A stretch of 64,000 nucleotides of DNA from Trabulsiella guamensis ATCC 49490. Its GTDB lineage: Bacteria > Pseudomonadota > Gammaproteobacteria > Enterobacterales > Enterobacteriaceae. The position numbers and the translations under genes were made by a program. The DNA lies in NCBI RefSeq assembly GCF_000734965.1, contig NZ_JMTB01000081.1, positions 1-64,000 of the forward strand, written 5' to 3'. The notes below the pieces were generated by a model that worked only from the letters and a program-made list of their open reading frames with translations, did no database searches and was not told the origin of the DNA. Positions 1-12,279 of this stretch are shown piece by piece. The first letter of the stretch is position 1; each line of letters starts with the position of its first letter.

Positions 1-55
1 AACTGATTTTAATACGCTGATTCAGTATCACACTACGTTGCAACACTGAGTAAGA

Positions 56-132
56 TGGTGCATCCGGGAGGATTCGAACCTCCGACCGCTCGGTTCGTAG
101 CCGAGTACTCTATCCAGCTGAGCTACGGATGC
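56..132 (-). tRNA. argV: tRNA-Arg (anticodon ACG)
   Basis: The minus strand gives a 77-nt cloverleaf starting GCATCCGTAGCTCAGC and ending GGATGCACCA. The acceptor stem pairs, the CCA is encoded, and ACG sits in the anticodon loop (read as ICG after deamination). It lies directly 3' of tRNA-Ser with only four bases between them, so both probably come from one transcript. E. coli has four copies of this tRNA here. Only one is inside the window, and others could lie before position 1. Confidence 0.95.
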
Positions 133-136
133 AAAA

Positions 137-229
137 TGGCGGTGAGGCGGGGATTCGAACCCCGGATGCAGCTTTTGACCGCATACTCCCTTAGCAGGGG
201 AGCGCCTTCAGCCTCTCGGCCACCTCACC
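137..229 (-). tRNA. serV: tRNA-Ser (anticodon GCU)
   Basis: This 93-nt class II tRNA has the long variable arm of serine tRNAs, the anticodon GCT, a T-loop GGTTCGAATCC and an encoded GCCA 3' end. It is the E. coli serV equivalent in the same place between csrA and the tRNA-Arg genes. It reads the serine codons AGU and AGC. Confidence 0.95.
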
Positions 230-290
230 ACACGCCTCTTACGAGTGCTTCGAAGAACTTGTTTAAGCTCATCGTCGCTGCGTGGCGCAC

Positions 291-318
291 ATATTACTTT
301 CTGAGACTTATAAGTCAA
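291..318 (-). promoter_or_regulatory. Putative sigma-70 promoter of the serV-argV tRNA transcript
   Basis: On the minus strand TTGACT (318-313) and TAATAT (296-291) are separated by 16 bases. They are followed by a GC-rich discriminator (GTGCGCC) typical of stringently controlled stable-RNA promoters. The tRNA-Ser 5' end is about 60 bases downstream. The rest of the gap between serV and csrA shows only the csrA stem-loop. Confidence 0.6.
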
Positions 319-480
319 ACAATTTTTCCGAACCTTTCATCGTTTGCACACTTCACGCGCAATTAGCCTGCAAAAACGGCAAAAAGGGTGTTTTATCAAC
401 AGCCAACCTGCGTCAGTACAGCTATGTCAGTGCGGCGGAATAAGGGGAAAAAACAATGAAAGACGGGGGTGAATAGTGGA

Positions 481-508
481 TTGCGTCTCACCACTTAGTG
501 AGACGCAA
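481..508 (-). terminator. Stem-loop downstream of csrA
   Basis: A perfect 11-bp inverted repeat (TTGCGTCTCAC / GTGAGACGCAA) with a 6-nt loop starts 5 bases after the csrA stop codon. It is not followed by a strong T-run, so it may stabilise the 3' end or end transcription with help. Confidence 0.5.
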
Positions 509-513
509 GAACC

Positions 514-699
514 TTAGTAACTGGACTGCTGGGATTTTTCAGCCTGGATACGCTGGTAGATTTCTTCACGATGAACAGAGACTTCTTTAGGGGCGTTTAC
601 GCCGATGCGTACCTGGTTACCCTTAACCCCTAAAACTGTCACAGTGACCTCATCTCCAATCATGAGGGTCTCACCAACTCGACGAGTCAGAATCAGCAT
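514..699 (-). CDS. csrA: Carbon storage regulator CsrA
   Basis: This 61-residue RNA-binding global regulator appears identical to E. coli CsrA as I recall it. It works as a homodimer that binds GGA motifs in mRNA leaders. It represses glycogen and biofilm functions and activates glycolysis and motility, and is titrated by CsrB/C RNAs. The N-terminal [10 protein letters not shown] strand carries the conserved RNA-contacting residues (Leu4, Arg6, Arg7). Arg44 lies in the VHREE motif. A strong AAGGAG Shine-Dalgarno stands before the ATG. The gene lies between alaS (upstream, same strand, 237 bp apart) and the serV/argV tRNAs, as in E. coli. The long upstream gap is where csrA's own promoters would lie. 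Confidence 0.98.
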
Positions 700-892
700 T
701 CTTTGCTCCTTGAAAGATTAAAAGAGTCGGGTCTCTCTGTATCCCGGCATTATCCATCATATAACGCCAAAAAGTAAGCGATGACAAACGCGCGGGCGCG
801 TAAGCAGTCATGGCATCACATTCTGTTAAACGTAAGTTTAGCCGATATACACATTTTCAACCTGACTTTATCGTTATCGATACCGCATAGCA

Positions 893-922
893 AGGCGCCA
901 TAACCCCTGAGTTTTGGCGCCT
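893..922 (-). terminator. Stem-loop after alaS
   Basis: AGGCGCCA and TGGCGCCT pair around a 14-nt loop, starting 14 bases past the alaS stop codon. There is no clear T-tract, so it is a transcript-end hairpin or a weak terminator. Confidence 0.4.
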
Positions 923-936
923 GCAAGCATTTATAG

Positions 937-3567
937 TTATTGCAGTTTTGTGCTCACCCAGTCTTTAACACTGGCCAGAGCTGCCGGGAGCGCAGCCGCG
1001 TCGGTACCACCGGCCTGAGCCATATCCGGACGTCCGCCCCCCTTCCCGCCTACCTGCTGAGCAACCATACCAATCAGTTCGCCTGCTTTGACACGGTCAG
1101 TAACATCTTTCGACACGCCCGCAATCAGAGAAACCTTACCCTCAGTCACTGTCGCCAGAACGATAATCGTGGAACCCAACTGATTTTTCAGGTCGTCAAC
1201 CATCGTGCGCAGCATCTTAGGTTCAACGTCGGACAGCTCGCTAACCAGCAGCTTCACACCGTTGATATCGATGGCTTTGCTGGAGAGATTCGCACTCTCC
1301 TGCGCCGCAGCCTGATCCTTCATCTGCTGCAGCTCTTTTTCCAGCTGACGGGTGCGTTCCATGACGGTTCGTACTTTATCAGTCAGATTATGGCTGTCAC
1401 CCTTCAGCAGTTGCGCGACTTCACTTAAAAGATCGCTTTCCGCATGCAGGTTAGCCATAGCCCCCTCACCGGTAACAGCCTCAATGCGTCGAACGCCAGC
1501 GGCAGTACCCGATTCGGAAGTGATTCGGAAAAGACCGATATCACCGGTACGGCTGGCATGAGTCCCGCCGCACAATTCTGTAGAGAAATCGCCCATGCTC
1601 AGAACGCGGACGCGCTCGTCATACTTCTCGCCAAACAGCGCCATCGCCCCTTTAGCTTTCGCAGCTTCAAGATCCATGATGTGGGTTTCGATTGGCAGGT
1701 TGCGGCGGATTTGAGCGTTGACCAGATCTTCCACACGACGAATCTCTTCCGGCTTCATGGCCTCGAAATGGGAGAAGTCAAAGCGCAGTGCTTTATCGTT
1801 AACCAGTGAACCTTTCTGCGCAACATGCGTACCCAGCACTTCGCGCAGCGCGGCGTGCATCAGGTGCGTTGCGGAGTGGTTCAGACGGATCCGTGCGCGA
1901 CGCGCTTCATTAACATCGGCCTGTACCGCATCACCCACTTTCAGCGAACCGGTTTTCAGCGTACCAAGATGACCGATCGCCTGACCATATTTCTGTGTAT
2001 CGCTCACAGTGAAGGTAAAGCTCGCTCCCTTCAGTTCGCCTTTATCGCCAACCTGGCCACCGGATTCCGCATAGAACGGCGTTTGATCCAGCACGACAAC
2101 GGCGTCCTGGCCCGCGCTGACGCTATCAACGGCTTTGCCGTCGATAAACAGCGCAGTCACTTTACCGTTCAGTTCAAGGTGATCGTAACCTTTGAATTCT
2201 GACGCCCCGTCAACGCGAATCATCGCGTTATAGTCGGCGCCGAAACCGCTGGATTCACGGGCGCGACGGCGCTGTGCTTCCATCGCGGCTTCAAAGCCCG
2301 CTTCATCAACTTTGATATTGCGCTCGCGGCACACATCGGCGGTCAGATCCACCGGGAAACCGTAGGTGTCGTACAGACGGAAAGCGGTTTCGCCGTCCAG
2401 GGTATCACCCTTCAGTTTCGCCAGTTCTTCGTCGAGCAGCGCCAGTCCGCGTTCCAGCGTGCGGGCAAATTGCTCTTCTTCGGTTTTCAGCACCTGCTCA
2501 ACCTGCGCCTGCTGGCGTTTCAGGTCTTCACCGGCAGAGCCCATAACCTCAATCAGCGGCGCAACCAGTTTGTAGAAGAAGGTGTCTTTCGCGCCCAGCA
2601 TATTGCCGTGACGAATGGCGCGACGAATGATACGACGCAGCACGTAGCCGCGGTTTTCATTCGACGGAATAACGCCATCAGCAATCAGGAACGCACAGGA
2701 ACGAATATGGTCAGCAATGACCCGCAGCGATTTATTGCTGAGATCGGTCGCCCCCGTCACGTGGGCAACGGCCTGGATTAGCTTGCTGAACAGATCGATT
2801 TCATAGTTGGAGTTCACATGCTGCAACACGGCCGCAATACGCTCCAGCCCCATCCCGGTATCAACGGACGGTTTCGGCAGCGGTTCCATGGTGCCGTCGG
2901 CCTGACGGTTGAACTGCATGAAGACGATGTTCCAGATTTCAATATAACGATCGCCGTCCTCTTCCGGGCTGCCCGGAGGCCCACCCCAGATATGGTCACC
3001 ATGATCGAAGAAGATTTCGGTGCATGGACCGCACGGACCGGTATCACCCATCTGCCAGAAGTTGTCAGAAGCGTACGGCGCGCCTTTGTTGTCACCGATA
3101 CGAATGATGCGTTCACGCGGAACACCGACCTCATTAGCCCAGATATCAAAGGCTTCATCGTCGGTTTCGTATACGGTCACCCACAAACGATCTTTCGGCA
3201 AGTTGAACCAGTTTTCGCCGGTTAACAGCTCCCATGCATAATTGATGGCGTCGTGTTTGAAGTAATCGCCGAAGCTGAAGTTACCCAGCATTTCGAAGAA
3301 AGTGTGGTGACGTGCAGTGTAACCGACGTTTTCCAGGTCGTTGTGTTTACCGCCCGCACGCACGCAACGCTGCGCCGTAGTCGCGCGGGAATAATTACGT
3401 TTGTCGAGACCAAGGAACACATCCTTGAACTGGTTCATCCCGGCGTTGGTAAACAGCAGGGTCGGATCGTTGTTCGGCACCAGGGAGCTGCTGGCAACAA
3501 CCTGGTGTCCCTTGCTATGGAAAAAATCGAGAAACGCCTGACGGATCTCAGCGGTGCTCTTGCTCAT
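937..3567 (-). CDS. alaS: Alanine--tRNA ligase AlaS
   Basis: This 876-residue protein has the same length as E. coli AlaRS. It charges tRNA-Ala with alanine in the cytoplasm. The N-terminal class II catalytic domain (about 1-440) contains the [10 protein letters not shown] region of motif 1 and the class II ATP-binding motifs. The editing domain carries HSATHLMH (about residue 564) and the zinc-binding CGGTH motif (about 666). A glycine-rich C-terminal domain ([15 protein letters not shown], about 840) completes it. It is encoded between recX and csrA, as in E. coli. Nothing is missing. Confidence 0.98.
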   Translation of the reverse strand: MSKSTAEIRQAFLDFFHSKGHQVVASSSLVPNNDPTLLFTNAGMNQFKDVFLGLDKRNYSRATTAQRCVRAGGKHNDLENVGYTARHHTFFEMLGNFSFGDYFKHDAINYAWELLTGENWFNLPKDRLWVTVYETDDEAFDIWANEVGVPRERIIRIGDNKGAPYASDNFWQMGDTGPCGPCTEIFFDHGDHIWGGPPGSPEEDGDRYIEIWNIVFMQFNRQADGTMEPLPKPSVDTGMGLERIAAVLQHVNSNYEIDLFSKLIQAVAHVTGATDLSNKSLRVIADHIRSCAFLIADGVIPSNENRGYVLRRIIRRAIRHGNMLGAKDTFFYKLVAPLIEVMGSAGEDLKRQQAQVEQVLKTEEEQFARTLERGLALLDEELAKLKGDTLDGETAFRLYDTYGFPVDLTADVCRERNIKVDEAGFEAAMEAQRRRARESSGFGADYNAMIRVDGASEFKGYDHLELNGKVTALFIDGKAVDSVSAGQDAVVVLDQTPFYAESGGQVGDKGELKGASFTFTVSDTQKYGQAIGHLGTLKTGSLKVGDAVQADVNEARRARIRLNHSATHLMHAALREVLGTHVAQKGSLVNDKALRFDFSHFEAMKPEEIRRVEDLVNAQIRRNLPIETHIMDLEAAKAKGAMALFGEKYDERVRVLSMGDFSTELCGGTHASRTGDIGLFRITSESGTAAGVRRIEAVTGEGAMANLHAESDLLSEVAQLLKGDSHNLTDKVRTVMERTRQLEKELQQMKDQAAAQESANLSSKAIDINGVKLLVSELSDVEPKMLRTMVDDLKNQLGSTIIVLATVTEGKVSLIAGVSKDVTDRVKAGELIGMVAQQVGGKGGGRPDMAQAGGTDAAALPAALASVKDWVSTKLQ

Positions 3568-3699
3568 AATTATCCTGAAATCAAGCTAACGAATTGCGCA
3601 GGTGCCGGTTGACCACTTTTTGAGCGGGTCAGCGTCCTGACGGAAAAAAGTGGGAATAAGATAAGTTTTCTTTAAAGGGAAGTAAAATCCCCGATGGGG

Positions 3700-4200
3700 T
3701 CAATCTGCAAAATTTCGCCATATTTCCTGGATATCTTCCATCAGATACCCCCGATAAAGCAAAAATCGCTGTACTTTTGCTTTTATCGCAAATTCCGTCG
3801 GCAATGGCTCGCCATATTTCCGCACAGCCTGCTCGCGCGCTTTTTCTGCCCAGTCCACGTCGCATTCATACAGGGCTAATTCGCTGATTTCGCGGGAAAT
3901 CCCTTTTTGATTTAACTCCTGACGAATGCGTGACGGACCGTAACCTTTACGACTACGGCTGCTGATGAACTGGCGGGCAAAGCGCGCATCGTCAAGGTAA
4001 TGGCTCTCTTTACACCAGTTAATGACATTTTCGATGTCGTCAGGTGTGGCATCCGTCTCTTCAGGGCCACTTTTTGTCATTATCGGTGCGGCAAGTTTGC
4101 GGCGAAGCTCTTGTTCACCATGATCGCGCATCGCCAGAATTCGTACGGCCCTGTCCAGCAGACGGGCATAAGCGGCGCGGCGTCCCGTAGATTCAGACAT
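3700..4200 (-). CDS. recX: Regulatory protein RecX
   Basis: This 166-residue inhibitor of RecA caps RecA filaments and blocks their extension, and so tempers recombination and the SOS response. I chose the ATG giving [15 protein letters not shown] because it matches the E. coli start and length. The upstream in-frame ATGs would read into the recA terminator. Conserved blocks are [25 protein letters not shown], split here as the first helical repeat, then [18 protein letters not shown] and the C-terminal [12 protein letters not shown]. It lies 68 bp downstream of recA behind an intrinsic terminator, so it is expected to be expressed by read-through at a lower level than recA. Confidence 0.95.
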   Translation of the reverse strand: MSESTGRRAAYARLLDRAVRILAMRDHGEQELRRKLAAPIMTKSGPEETDATPDDIENVINWCKESHYLDDARFARQFISSRSRKGYGPSRIRQELNQKGISREISELALYECDVDWAEKAREQAVRKYGEPLPTEFAIKAKVQRFLLYRGYLMEDIQEIWRNFAD

Positions 4201-4220
4201 GATAAAACCCATCAGTGAGA

Positions 4221-4252
4221 AAAAACAAAAGGGCCGCATCAGCAGCCCTTTC
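4221..4252 (-). terminator. Intrinsic terminator between recA and recX
   Basis: On the minus strand AAAGGGC ... GCCCTTT forms a stem followed by TGTTTTTT, starting about 17 bases after the recA stop. It would limit read-through into recX. Confidence 0.75.
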
Positions 4253-4268
4253 TCTTTTTACAACGTTA

Positions 4269-5418
<1,150 letters not shown>

Positions 5419-5916
5419 TCAAGTATTTTGTAGAAATTGTTGCCAGAGGGTATTTAGCGCGTAGGCAGTGGCCTGCCGGCGCACGGCATCGCGGTCACCG
5501 GCAAAGTGTTCACAACGCGTAATCCCCTGCCCGTTGGCGCAGGCGAAACCAAACCAGACGGTGCCCACCGGTTTCGCCTCGCTGCCGCCATCCGGCCCGG
5601 CAATCCCGCTGACAGACAGTGCGTAAGTGGCTCTCGCCGCCCGTAGTGCGCCGATGGACATTTCAACCACTACCGGTTCGCTGACCGCGCCATGCGCCTC
5701 CAGCGTTGCGCCGCGTACGCCAATCATCTGCTCTTTGGCTTCATTACTGTAGGTGACAAAGCTGCGCTCAAACCAGGCGGAGCTTCCTGCGATATCGGTG
5801 ATCACTTTCGCAATCCAGCCGCCGGTGCAGGATTCCGCCGTAGTGACCGTTGCCCCCTGCGCCTTCAGCGCCAGCCCAATCTGTTCGCTCAGTTGCTTCA
5901 ATTCTTGATCGGTCAT
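5419..5916 (-). CDS. pncC: Nicotinamide-nucleotide amidase PncC
   Basis: This 165-residue protein is the stand-alone CinA C-terminal domain enzyme (E. coli YgaD/PncC). It deamidates NMN to nicotinate mononucleotide, which recycles pyridine nucleotide. The signature TTAESCTGGWIAKVI (about 24-38) holds the catalytic Ser. SGIAGPDGGSEAKPVGTVWF (about 102) is the second conserved block. Length and sequence match the E. coli orthologue, also upstream of recA. Its 3' end abuts the LexA box, so transcription from pncC would cross the recA promoter. Confidence 0.95.
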   Translation of the reverse strand: MTDQELKQLSEQIGLALKAQGATVTTAESCTGGWIAKVITDIAGSSAWFERSFVTYSNEAKEQMIGVRGATLEAHGAVSEPVVVEMSIGALRAARATYALSVSGIAGPDGGSEAKPVGTVWFGFACANGQGITRCEHFAGDRDAVRRQATAYALNTLWQQFLQNT

Positions 5917-6025
5917 GCATCACCCCGAATAGCCAAAAATGAGGAGCCTCACGATACCACTTTCCACACGAAGATGGGGATGAGGTGAAGATTTTACGAG
6001 GAGGCTTCAGAAAAATCGTCCGCAA

Positions 6026-6051
6026 CGCCCTTTCCACCTGCAGAAAGGGCG
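6026..6051 (-). terminator. Probable terminator after mltB
   Basis: GCCCTTTC and GAAAGGGC form an 8-bp stem, extendable by one pair, starting 8 bases past the mltB stop codon. A TTTTT run follows further downstream. It could end mltB transcription before pncC. Confidence 0.5.
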
Positions 6052-6059
6052 CATGAGGA

Positions 6060-7142
6060 TTACTGTACGCGCGCCAGCGCTACGGCCTGGCCCAGTTGCC
6101 AGACAGCCATCGCATAGTGCGTACTGTGGTTATAGCGGGTGATGGTGTAGAAGTTCGGCAAGCCGTACCAGTACTCATAACCGGTGCCGACATCCAGACG
6201 CAGCAGGCTCGCCTGCTGATGATTCCCCAGCGACTGTGTGGGCGACAGCCCCACCGCCGCCAGTTGCGAAATTCTGTAGTTGGTTTTGAAGCCGTTCGCA
6301 AGGCCCGGCGCCTGGCCCATCGCCGGTACGGCCACGGTGTCGCCCGCCACCCAGCCGTGCTGTTTGAAATAGTTAGCCACACTGCCAATGGCGTCTTCCG
6401 GGTCCCACAGGTTGATGTGACCGTCACCGTTGAAGTCAACCGCATACTGTTTATAAGAGGACGGCATGAACTGACCGTAGCCCATCGCCCCGGCAAATGA
6501 CCCTTTCAGATCAAGCGGATCATCCTGTTCGTCACGCGCCATCAGCAGGAACGTTTCCAGCTCGCCGGAGAAGTACTCCGCGCGGCGCGGGTAGTTAAAG
6601 GAGAGCGTCGCCAGCGCGTCGAGAATACGGGTTTTGCCCATGATGCGCCCCCAGCGGGTTTCGACGCCGATAATGCCGACGATGATTTCCGGCGGCACGC
6701 CGTAGACCTGCCAGGCGCGGTTCAGCGCGTCCTGATACTGGTTCCAGAACGCCACACCGTTTTGTACGTTATCCGGGGTGATGAACTGCTTACGGTAACG
6801 CAGCCACGCGCCATTAGGCCCGGTCGGAAGCTGTGCGGTGGGTGCCTGTCGGTCCATCAGACGCAGCACGTAATCCAGTCGTTTGGCCTGTGACAAAATG
6901 TCGTGCAACTGTTCCCGGTTGAAACCATGCTTACTCACCATCTTATCGATGAACTGTTCCGCCGCCGGGTTGTTCGCGAAATCGCCGCTCATCACCATCA
7001 CATTGTGCTGTGGCTCCAGCAAAAATCTGCCAGAAGACCCGGGGGCATTTGCCGTTTGCGGGGCGGTGGTTTTCGGTGAGCTGCTGCAGGCAGCGATCAG
7101 AACGGCAAGGGGGAGCAAAACCAGGAAACGACGCTTCAACAT
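6060..7142 (-). CDS. mltB: Membrane-bound lytic murein transglycosylase B
   Basis: This 360-residue outer-membrane lipoprotein cleaves the glycan backbone of peptidoglycan to give 1,6-anhydromuropeptides. The lipoprotein signal ends in LIAAC (lipidated Cys at about 19). The catalytic Glu lies in IGVETRWGRIMG (about 165). The SLT family 3 block GAMGYGQFMPSSY and the EF-hand-like DFNGDGHINLWDPED (about 245-260) follow. I chose the start at MLKRRFLVLLPL, which puts the signal peptide at the N-terminus as in E. coli. It is monocistronic, upstream of pncC on the same strand and divergent from srlA. Confidence 0.95.
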   Translation of the reverse strand: MLKRRFLVLLPLAVLIAACSSSPKTTAPQTANAPGSSGRFLLEPQHNVMVMSGDFANNPAAEQFIDKMVSKHGFNREQLHDILSQAKRLDYVLRLMDRQAPTAQLPTGPNGAWLRYRKQFITPDNVQNGVAFWNQYQDALNRAWQVYGVPPEIIVGIIGVETRWGRIMGKTRILDALATLSFNYPRRAEYFSGELETFLLMARDEQDDPLDLKGSFAGAMGYGQFMPSSYKQYAVDFNGDGHINLWDPEDAIGSVANYFKQHGWVAGDTVAVPAMGQAPGLANGFKTNYRISQLAAVGLSPTQSLGNHQQASLLRLDVGTGYEYWYGLPNFYTITRYNHSTHYAMAVWQLGQAVALARVQ

Positions 7143-7252
7143 GGGATATCCATTCAACAAATTTCGGCAAGAAATGAGTATGGTAAAGCATCCCACCGCC
7201 GACAAGGAAGCAGTACTCTCCCCGACCCGCCATTATTTCTTCCCTCCTAACA

Positions 7253-7317
7253 ATCTTTCAAATTAAAAGATTTATCTTTCATTTTGAGATCGCAATAACA
7301 CTTTTAAATCTTTCAAA
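7253..7317 (+). promoter_or_regulatory. srl operon control region with repeated operator-like motif
   Basis: ATCTTTCAAA occurs twice exactly (7253-7262 and 7308-7317), with a near copy ATCTTTCATT at 7274-7283. The repeats bracket the likely srlA promoter and fit binding sites for the operon's regulators (SrlR, a DeoR-type protein, and GutM). A weak CRP-like site, TGAGA-N6-TAACA, lies between them. The assignment of the repeats to SrlR is inferred. Confidence 0.5.
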
Positions 7318-7342
7318 ATGATTAAAATGACTCGCGAGATGA

Positions 7343-8904
<1,562 letters not shown>

Positions 8905-8915
8905 GAGGTTCCGAA

Positions 8916-9278
8916 ATGACTGTCATTTACCAGACCACGATTACCCAAATTGGCGCCAGCGCATGTCTGGCGCTGGAAGACAGCATGTTAATCACCTTTC
9001 GCGAGGGAGCGCCTGCCGATATCGAGGAGTACTGCTTTATTCACTGTCATGGCGAGCTGTCCGGCTCGCTACATGCCGGGGCAGCACTGGAACTGGGTGA
9101 GCATTGCTATCCGGTAACCGCGGTCGGTGACGTCGCGGAACAAAACCTGCGCGAGCTTGGCCACATCACGCTGCGCTTTGACGGGCAAACCACGGCGGAG
9201 TTCCCGGGCACCGTTCATGTTGCCGGTCCGGTTCCGGTTGCAATCGCACCGGGCTGCATTCTGAAATTTTTAGCTTAA
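8916..9278 (+). CDS. srlB: PTS glucitol/sorbitol-specific EIIA component SrlB
   Basis: This 120-residue cytoplasmic EIIA protein relays phosphate from HPr to SrlE. It is close in length to E. coli SrlB (about 123). Conserved histidines lie in IHCHGELSGSLHAG and in LGEHCYPVTAVGDVA. I did not assign which one is phosphorylated. It starts 11 bp after srlE with an AGAGG ribosome site and is followed by srlD after 17 bp. Confidence 0.93.
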   Translation: MTVIYQTTITQIGASACLALEDSMLITFREGAPADIEEYCFIHCHGELSGSLHAGAALELGEHCYPVTAVGDVAEQNLRELGHITLRFDGQTTAEFPGTVHVAGPVPVAIAPGCILKFLA

Positions 9279-9295
9279 GTTGTAAGGAGAAAGAG

Positions 9296-10075
9296 ATGAG
9301 TCAGGTTGCCGTTGTCATCGGTGGAGGACAAACGTTAGGCGCATTTTTGTGCCACGGGCTTGCTGCTGAAGGGTATCGTGTGGCGGTGGTAGATATTCAA
9401 AGTGAAAAAGCCAACCACGTCGCACAAGAAATTAACGCTCAATATGGCGAGGGAATGGCGTATGGTTTTGGTTCGGATGCCACCAGCGAAGCCAGCGTTC
9501 AGGCGCTCTCCCGGGGAGTTGATGAAGTTTTCGGCCGCGTTGATTTACTTATCTACAGCGCAGGGATCGCGAAAGCCGCGTTTATTAGCGACTTTACGTT
9601 AGGGGATTTTGATCGGTCGTTGCAGGTTAATCTGGTGGGCTACTTCCTGTGCGCCCGCGAGTTTTCCCGACTGATGATCCGCGACGGCATCGCCGGGAGG
9701 ATCATTCAGATCAACTCGAAATCCGGCAAAGTAGGCAGTAAACACAACTCCGGGTATAGCGCCGCGAAATTTGGCGGCGTCGGGCTGACGCAGTCGCTGG
9801 CGCTCGATTTGGCGGAATACGGCATTACTGTGCATTCGCTGATGCTGGGTAATCTGCTGAAGTCACCGATGTTCCAGTCACTGCTGCCACAGTATGCGGA
9901 GAAACTGGGTATCGCGCCGGATGAAGTCGAGCAGTATTACATCGACAAGGTTCCGCTAAAACGCGGTTGCGACTATCAGGATGTACTGAACGTGTTGCTG
10001 TTCTACGCAAGCCCGGGGGCCGCGTATTGCACCGGACAGTCGATCAATATCACCGGCGGACAAGTGATGTTCTGA
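9296..10075 (+). CDS. srlD: Sorbitol-6-phosphate 2-dehydrogenase SrlD
   Basis: This 259-residue short-chain dehydrogenase oxidises sorbitol-6-phosphate to fructose-6-phosphate with NAD+, feeding glycolysis. The dinucleotide-binding GGGQTLGAFLCHGLA lies at about 8-22. The catalytic Tyr-x3-Lys is in YSAAKFGG (about 153-160), with the Ser in INSKSGKVG. The C-terminal TGQSINITGGQVMF is typical of the family. AAGGAG stands before the ATG. Confidence 0.96.
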   Translation: MSQVAVVIGGGQTLGAFLCHGLAAEGYRVAVVDIQSEKANHVAQEINAQYGEGMAYGFGSDATSEASVQALSRGVDEVFGRVDLLIYSAGIAKAAFISDFTLGDFDRSLQVNLVGYFLCAREFSRLMIRDGIAGRIIQINSKSGKVGSKHNSGYSAAKFGGVGLTQSLALDLAEYGITVHSLMLGNLLKSPMFQSLLPQYAEKLGIAPDEVEQYYIDKVPLKRGCDYQDVLNVLLFYASPGAAYCTGQSINITGGQVMF

Positions 10076-10079
10076 TAAA

Positions 10080-10102
10080 ATCGGCCCCGCTATGGGGCCG
10101 AT
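10080..10102 (+). terminator. Intercistronic hairpin between srlD and gutM
   Basis: ATCGGCCCC and GGGGCCGAT form a perfect 9-bp stem with a 5-nt loop just after the srlD stop. No T-run follows. It probably tunes expression or mRNA stability between the metabolic genes and the regulators rather than ending transcription. Confidence 0.5.
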
Positions 10103-10119
10103 ATTACAAGGAGGGCAGC

Positions 10120-10479
10120 ATGGTTTCTGCATTAATCACGGTGGCTGTTATCGCCTGGCTTTTACAGATGGCGTTAGGCGGCTGGCAGATCCACCGGTTT
10201 AATCACGCATTCGACACGCTCTGCCAGCAAGGCCGCGTAGGCGTGGGGCGTTCGGGTGGGCGCTTCAAACCTCGTGTTGTGGTGGCGATAGCGCTGGATA
10301 ATAACGATAACGTCGTCGATACGTTGATGATGAGAGGCCTGACTGTTTTTGCCAGACCGAAAAAAATTGCCGGTCTGGAAGGAAAACCCCTCAAGGAATT
10401 GCAGCCTGATGTGATCTTTCCCCATGATCCGCTCTGTCAGAATGCACTATCATTAGCGCTTAAATTGAAACATGGATAA
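10120..10479 (+). CDS. srlM: Glucitol operon activator GutM (SrlM)
   Basis: This 119-residue protein is the equivalent of E. coli GutM, an activator of the glucitol operon. The N-terminus [20 protein letters not shown] is a hydrophobic, membrane-type segment, which is unusual for a transcription factor. The rest is small and soluble ([20 protein letters not shown]). I chose the ATG preceded by AGGAGG, which gives the family length. The longer in-frame reading overlaps srlD. How it activates transcription cannot be read from the sequence. Confidence 0.9.
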   Translation: MVSALITVAVIAWLLQMALGGWQIHRFNHAFDTLCQQGRVGVGRSGGRFKPRVVVAIALDNNDNVVDTLMMRGLTVFARPKKIAGLEGKPLKELQPDVIFPHDPLCQNALSLALKLKHG

Positions 10480-10547
10480 TTTCGTTTCGAACGTTTATAT
10501 CTTGCGAAATTATCATTGTGAAATCTGAACGCAGGATACTAACGCCT

Positions 10548-11321
10548 ATGAAACCACGTCAGCGCCAGGCAGCGATCATCGAATATCTGCAGGCGCACGG
10601 AAAAGGTTCGGTTGAAGAGCTGGCACAGCACTTTGACACAACCGGCACAACCATTCGAAAGGATCTGGTGGCTCTCGAACATGCAGGCACGGTCATTCGC
10701 ACCTACGGCGGTGTCGTGCTGAATAAAGATGAAGCGGATCCACCTATCGATCATAAGACGCTGATCAACACCCACAAAAAAGCGCTGATTGCTGACGCGG
10801 CAGTCCGTTTCATCCACGATGGTGATTCGATCATCCTCGATGCGGGCAGCACCGTGCTGCAAATGGTCCCGCTTCTCAACCGCTTCAGCAATATCACCGT
10901 CATGACCAATAGCCTGCATATTGTCAATGCGCTTGCAGAGTTTGATAACGAGCAGACAATCCTGATGCCGGGCGGCACCTTCCGCAAAAAATCAGCGTCG
11001 TTTCACGGCCAGCTGGCGGAAAACGCCTTTGAGCAGTTCAGCTTCGACAAACTGTTCATGGGCACCGATGGTCTTGATTTAAACGCAGGCGTCACCACCT
11101 TTAACGAGGTGTATACGGTCAGCAAAGCGATGTGCAACGCGGCTCGCGAAGTGATCCTGATGGCCGACTCGTCGAAGTTTGGCCGCAAAAGCCCGAACAT
11201 TGTCTGCGGTCTGGAGACCGTCGACAAAATTATTACCGACGCCGGTATCGAGCCGGCATTCCGCGAAGCCCTCGAAGCGAAGGGCATTGAAGTCATTATT
11301 ACCGGAGAACCTCATGAGTAA
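10548..11321 (+). CDS. srlR: Glucitol operon repressor SrlR (DeoR family)
   Basis: This 257-residue DeoR-family repressor controls the srl operon. The N-terminal winged HTH is [19 protein letters not shown] followed by [20 protein letters not shown] (about 20-40). The C-terminal sugar-phosphate sensing domain contains [28 protein letters not shown] and [11 protein letters not shown] chose the start at MKPRQRQ to match E. coli; the upstream ATG adds ten poorly conserved residues. It overlaps gutQ by 8 bp. Expected ligand is sorbitol-6-phosphate or a related sugar phosphate, by family inference. Confidence 0.95.
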   Translation: MKPRQRQAAIIEYLQAHGKGSVEELAQHFDTTGTTIRKDLVALEHAGTVIRTYGGVVLNKDEADPPIDHKTLINTHKKALIADAAVRFIHDGDSIILDAGSTVLQMVPLLNRFSNITVMTNSLHIVNALAEFDNEQTILMPGGTFRKKSASFHGQLAENAFEQFSFDKLFMGTDGLDLNAGVTTFNEVYTVSKAMCNAAREVILMADSSKFGRKSPNIVCGLETVDKIITDAGIEPAFREALEAKGIEVIITGEPHE

Positions 11322-12279
11322 TGTTCTGCTGAACACCGGGCGTCAGACGTTGTTACTGGAACTACAGGAAGCCAGCCGACTCCCGGATCGCCTCGACGAA
11401 AGCTTCGTGCGCGCGGCGGAAACCATCATTAACTGCAAGGGCAAGCTGATTGTCTCCGGCATTGGTAAATCCGGGCACATCGGGAAAAAACTGGCCGCCA
11501 CCTTCGCCAGTACCGGCACGCCCGCGTTTTTTGTTCACCCGGCGGAAGCGCTGCACGGCGATCTGGGGATGATCGACAGTCGCGACGTGATGCTGTTTAT
11601 CTCCTACTCAGGCAGCGCAAAAGAGCTGGAGCTGATTATTCCCCGCCTCGAAGAACGCAACGTGACACTGCTGGCGATGACCGGCAAATCGCAGTCGCCG
11701 CTGGCGCTGGCCGCCGCCGCGGTGCTGGATATCTCCGTCGGGCGGGAAGCCTGCCCGATGCATCTCGCGCCGACCTCAAGCACCGTCAATACCCTGATGC
11801 TGGGTGATGCCCTGGCAATGGCGGTCATGCAGGCGCGCGGTTTCAGTGAAGAAGATTTCGCCCGTTCGCACCCGGCGGGGGCGCTGGGCGCACGTTTGTT
11901 GAATCATGTGCATCATCTGATGCGTAAGGATGAAGCCGTACCGCAGGTCCACAACAGCGCCAGCGTGATGGACGCGATGCTCGAGCTGAGCCGTACCGGG
12001 CTGGGTCTGGTGGCGGTCTGCAATGAAAACGGCGGCGTGGACGGCGTCTTCACCGACGGCGATCTGCGTCGCTGGCTGGTCAAAGGCGGCTCGCTCAATG
12101 ATGCCGTGAACACGGCAATGACCCGTGGCGGCGTGACATTGCAGGCGCAGGAGCGCGCCATTGACGCCAAAGAAATCCTGATGCGCCACAAAATCAGCGC
12201 CGCGCCGGTGGTTGATGAACAGGGTCGGCTGTGCGGTGCCATCAACCTGCAAAATTTCTATCAGGCCGGTATTCTCTAA
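11314..12279 (+). CDS. gutQ: Arabinose-5-phosphate isomerase GutQ
   Basis: This 321-residue protein interconverts ribulose-5-phosphate and arabinose-5-phosphate, the precursor of KDO. It is the KdsD paralogue encoded in the srl operon. The N-terminal SIS domain has [21 protein letters not shown] and [13 protein letters not shown]. Two C-terminal CBS domains follow (about 200-321). I took the ATG that overlaps the end of srlR, matching the E. coli length. The 3' end overlaps the convergent norR by 4 bp. Confidence 0.95.
   Translation: MSNVLLNTGRQTLLLELQEASRLPDRLDESFVRAAETIINCKGKLIVSGIGKSGHIGKKLAATFASTGTPAFFVHPAEALHGDLGMIDSRDVMLFISYSGSAKELELIIPRLEERNVTLLAMTGKSQSPLALAAAAVLDISVGREACPMHLAPTSSTVNTLMLGDALAMAVMQARGFSEEDFARSHPAGALGARLLNHVHHLMRKDEAVPQVHNSASVMDAMLELSRTGLGLVAVCNENGGVDGVFTDGDLRRWLVKGGSLNDAVNTAMTRGGVTLQAQERAIDAKEILMRHKISAAPVVDEQGRLCGAINLQNFYQAGIL

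Noticed and set aside
12276-12279. Possible fusion or frameshift at the gutQ-norR junction
   Set aside because: The genes are convergent and merely share 4 bp. Both proteins have full family length.
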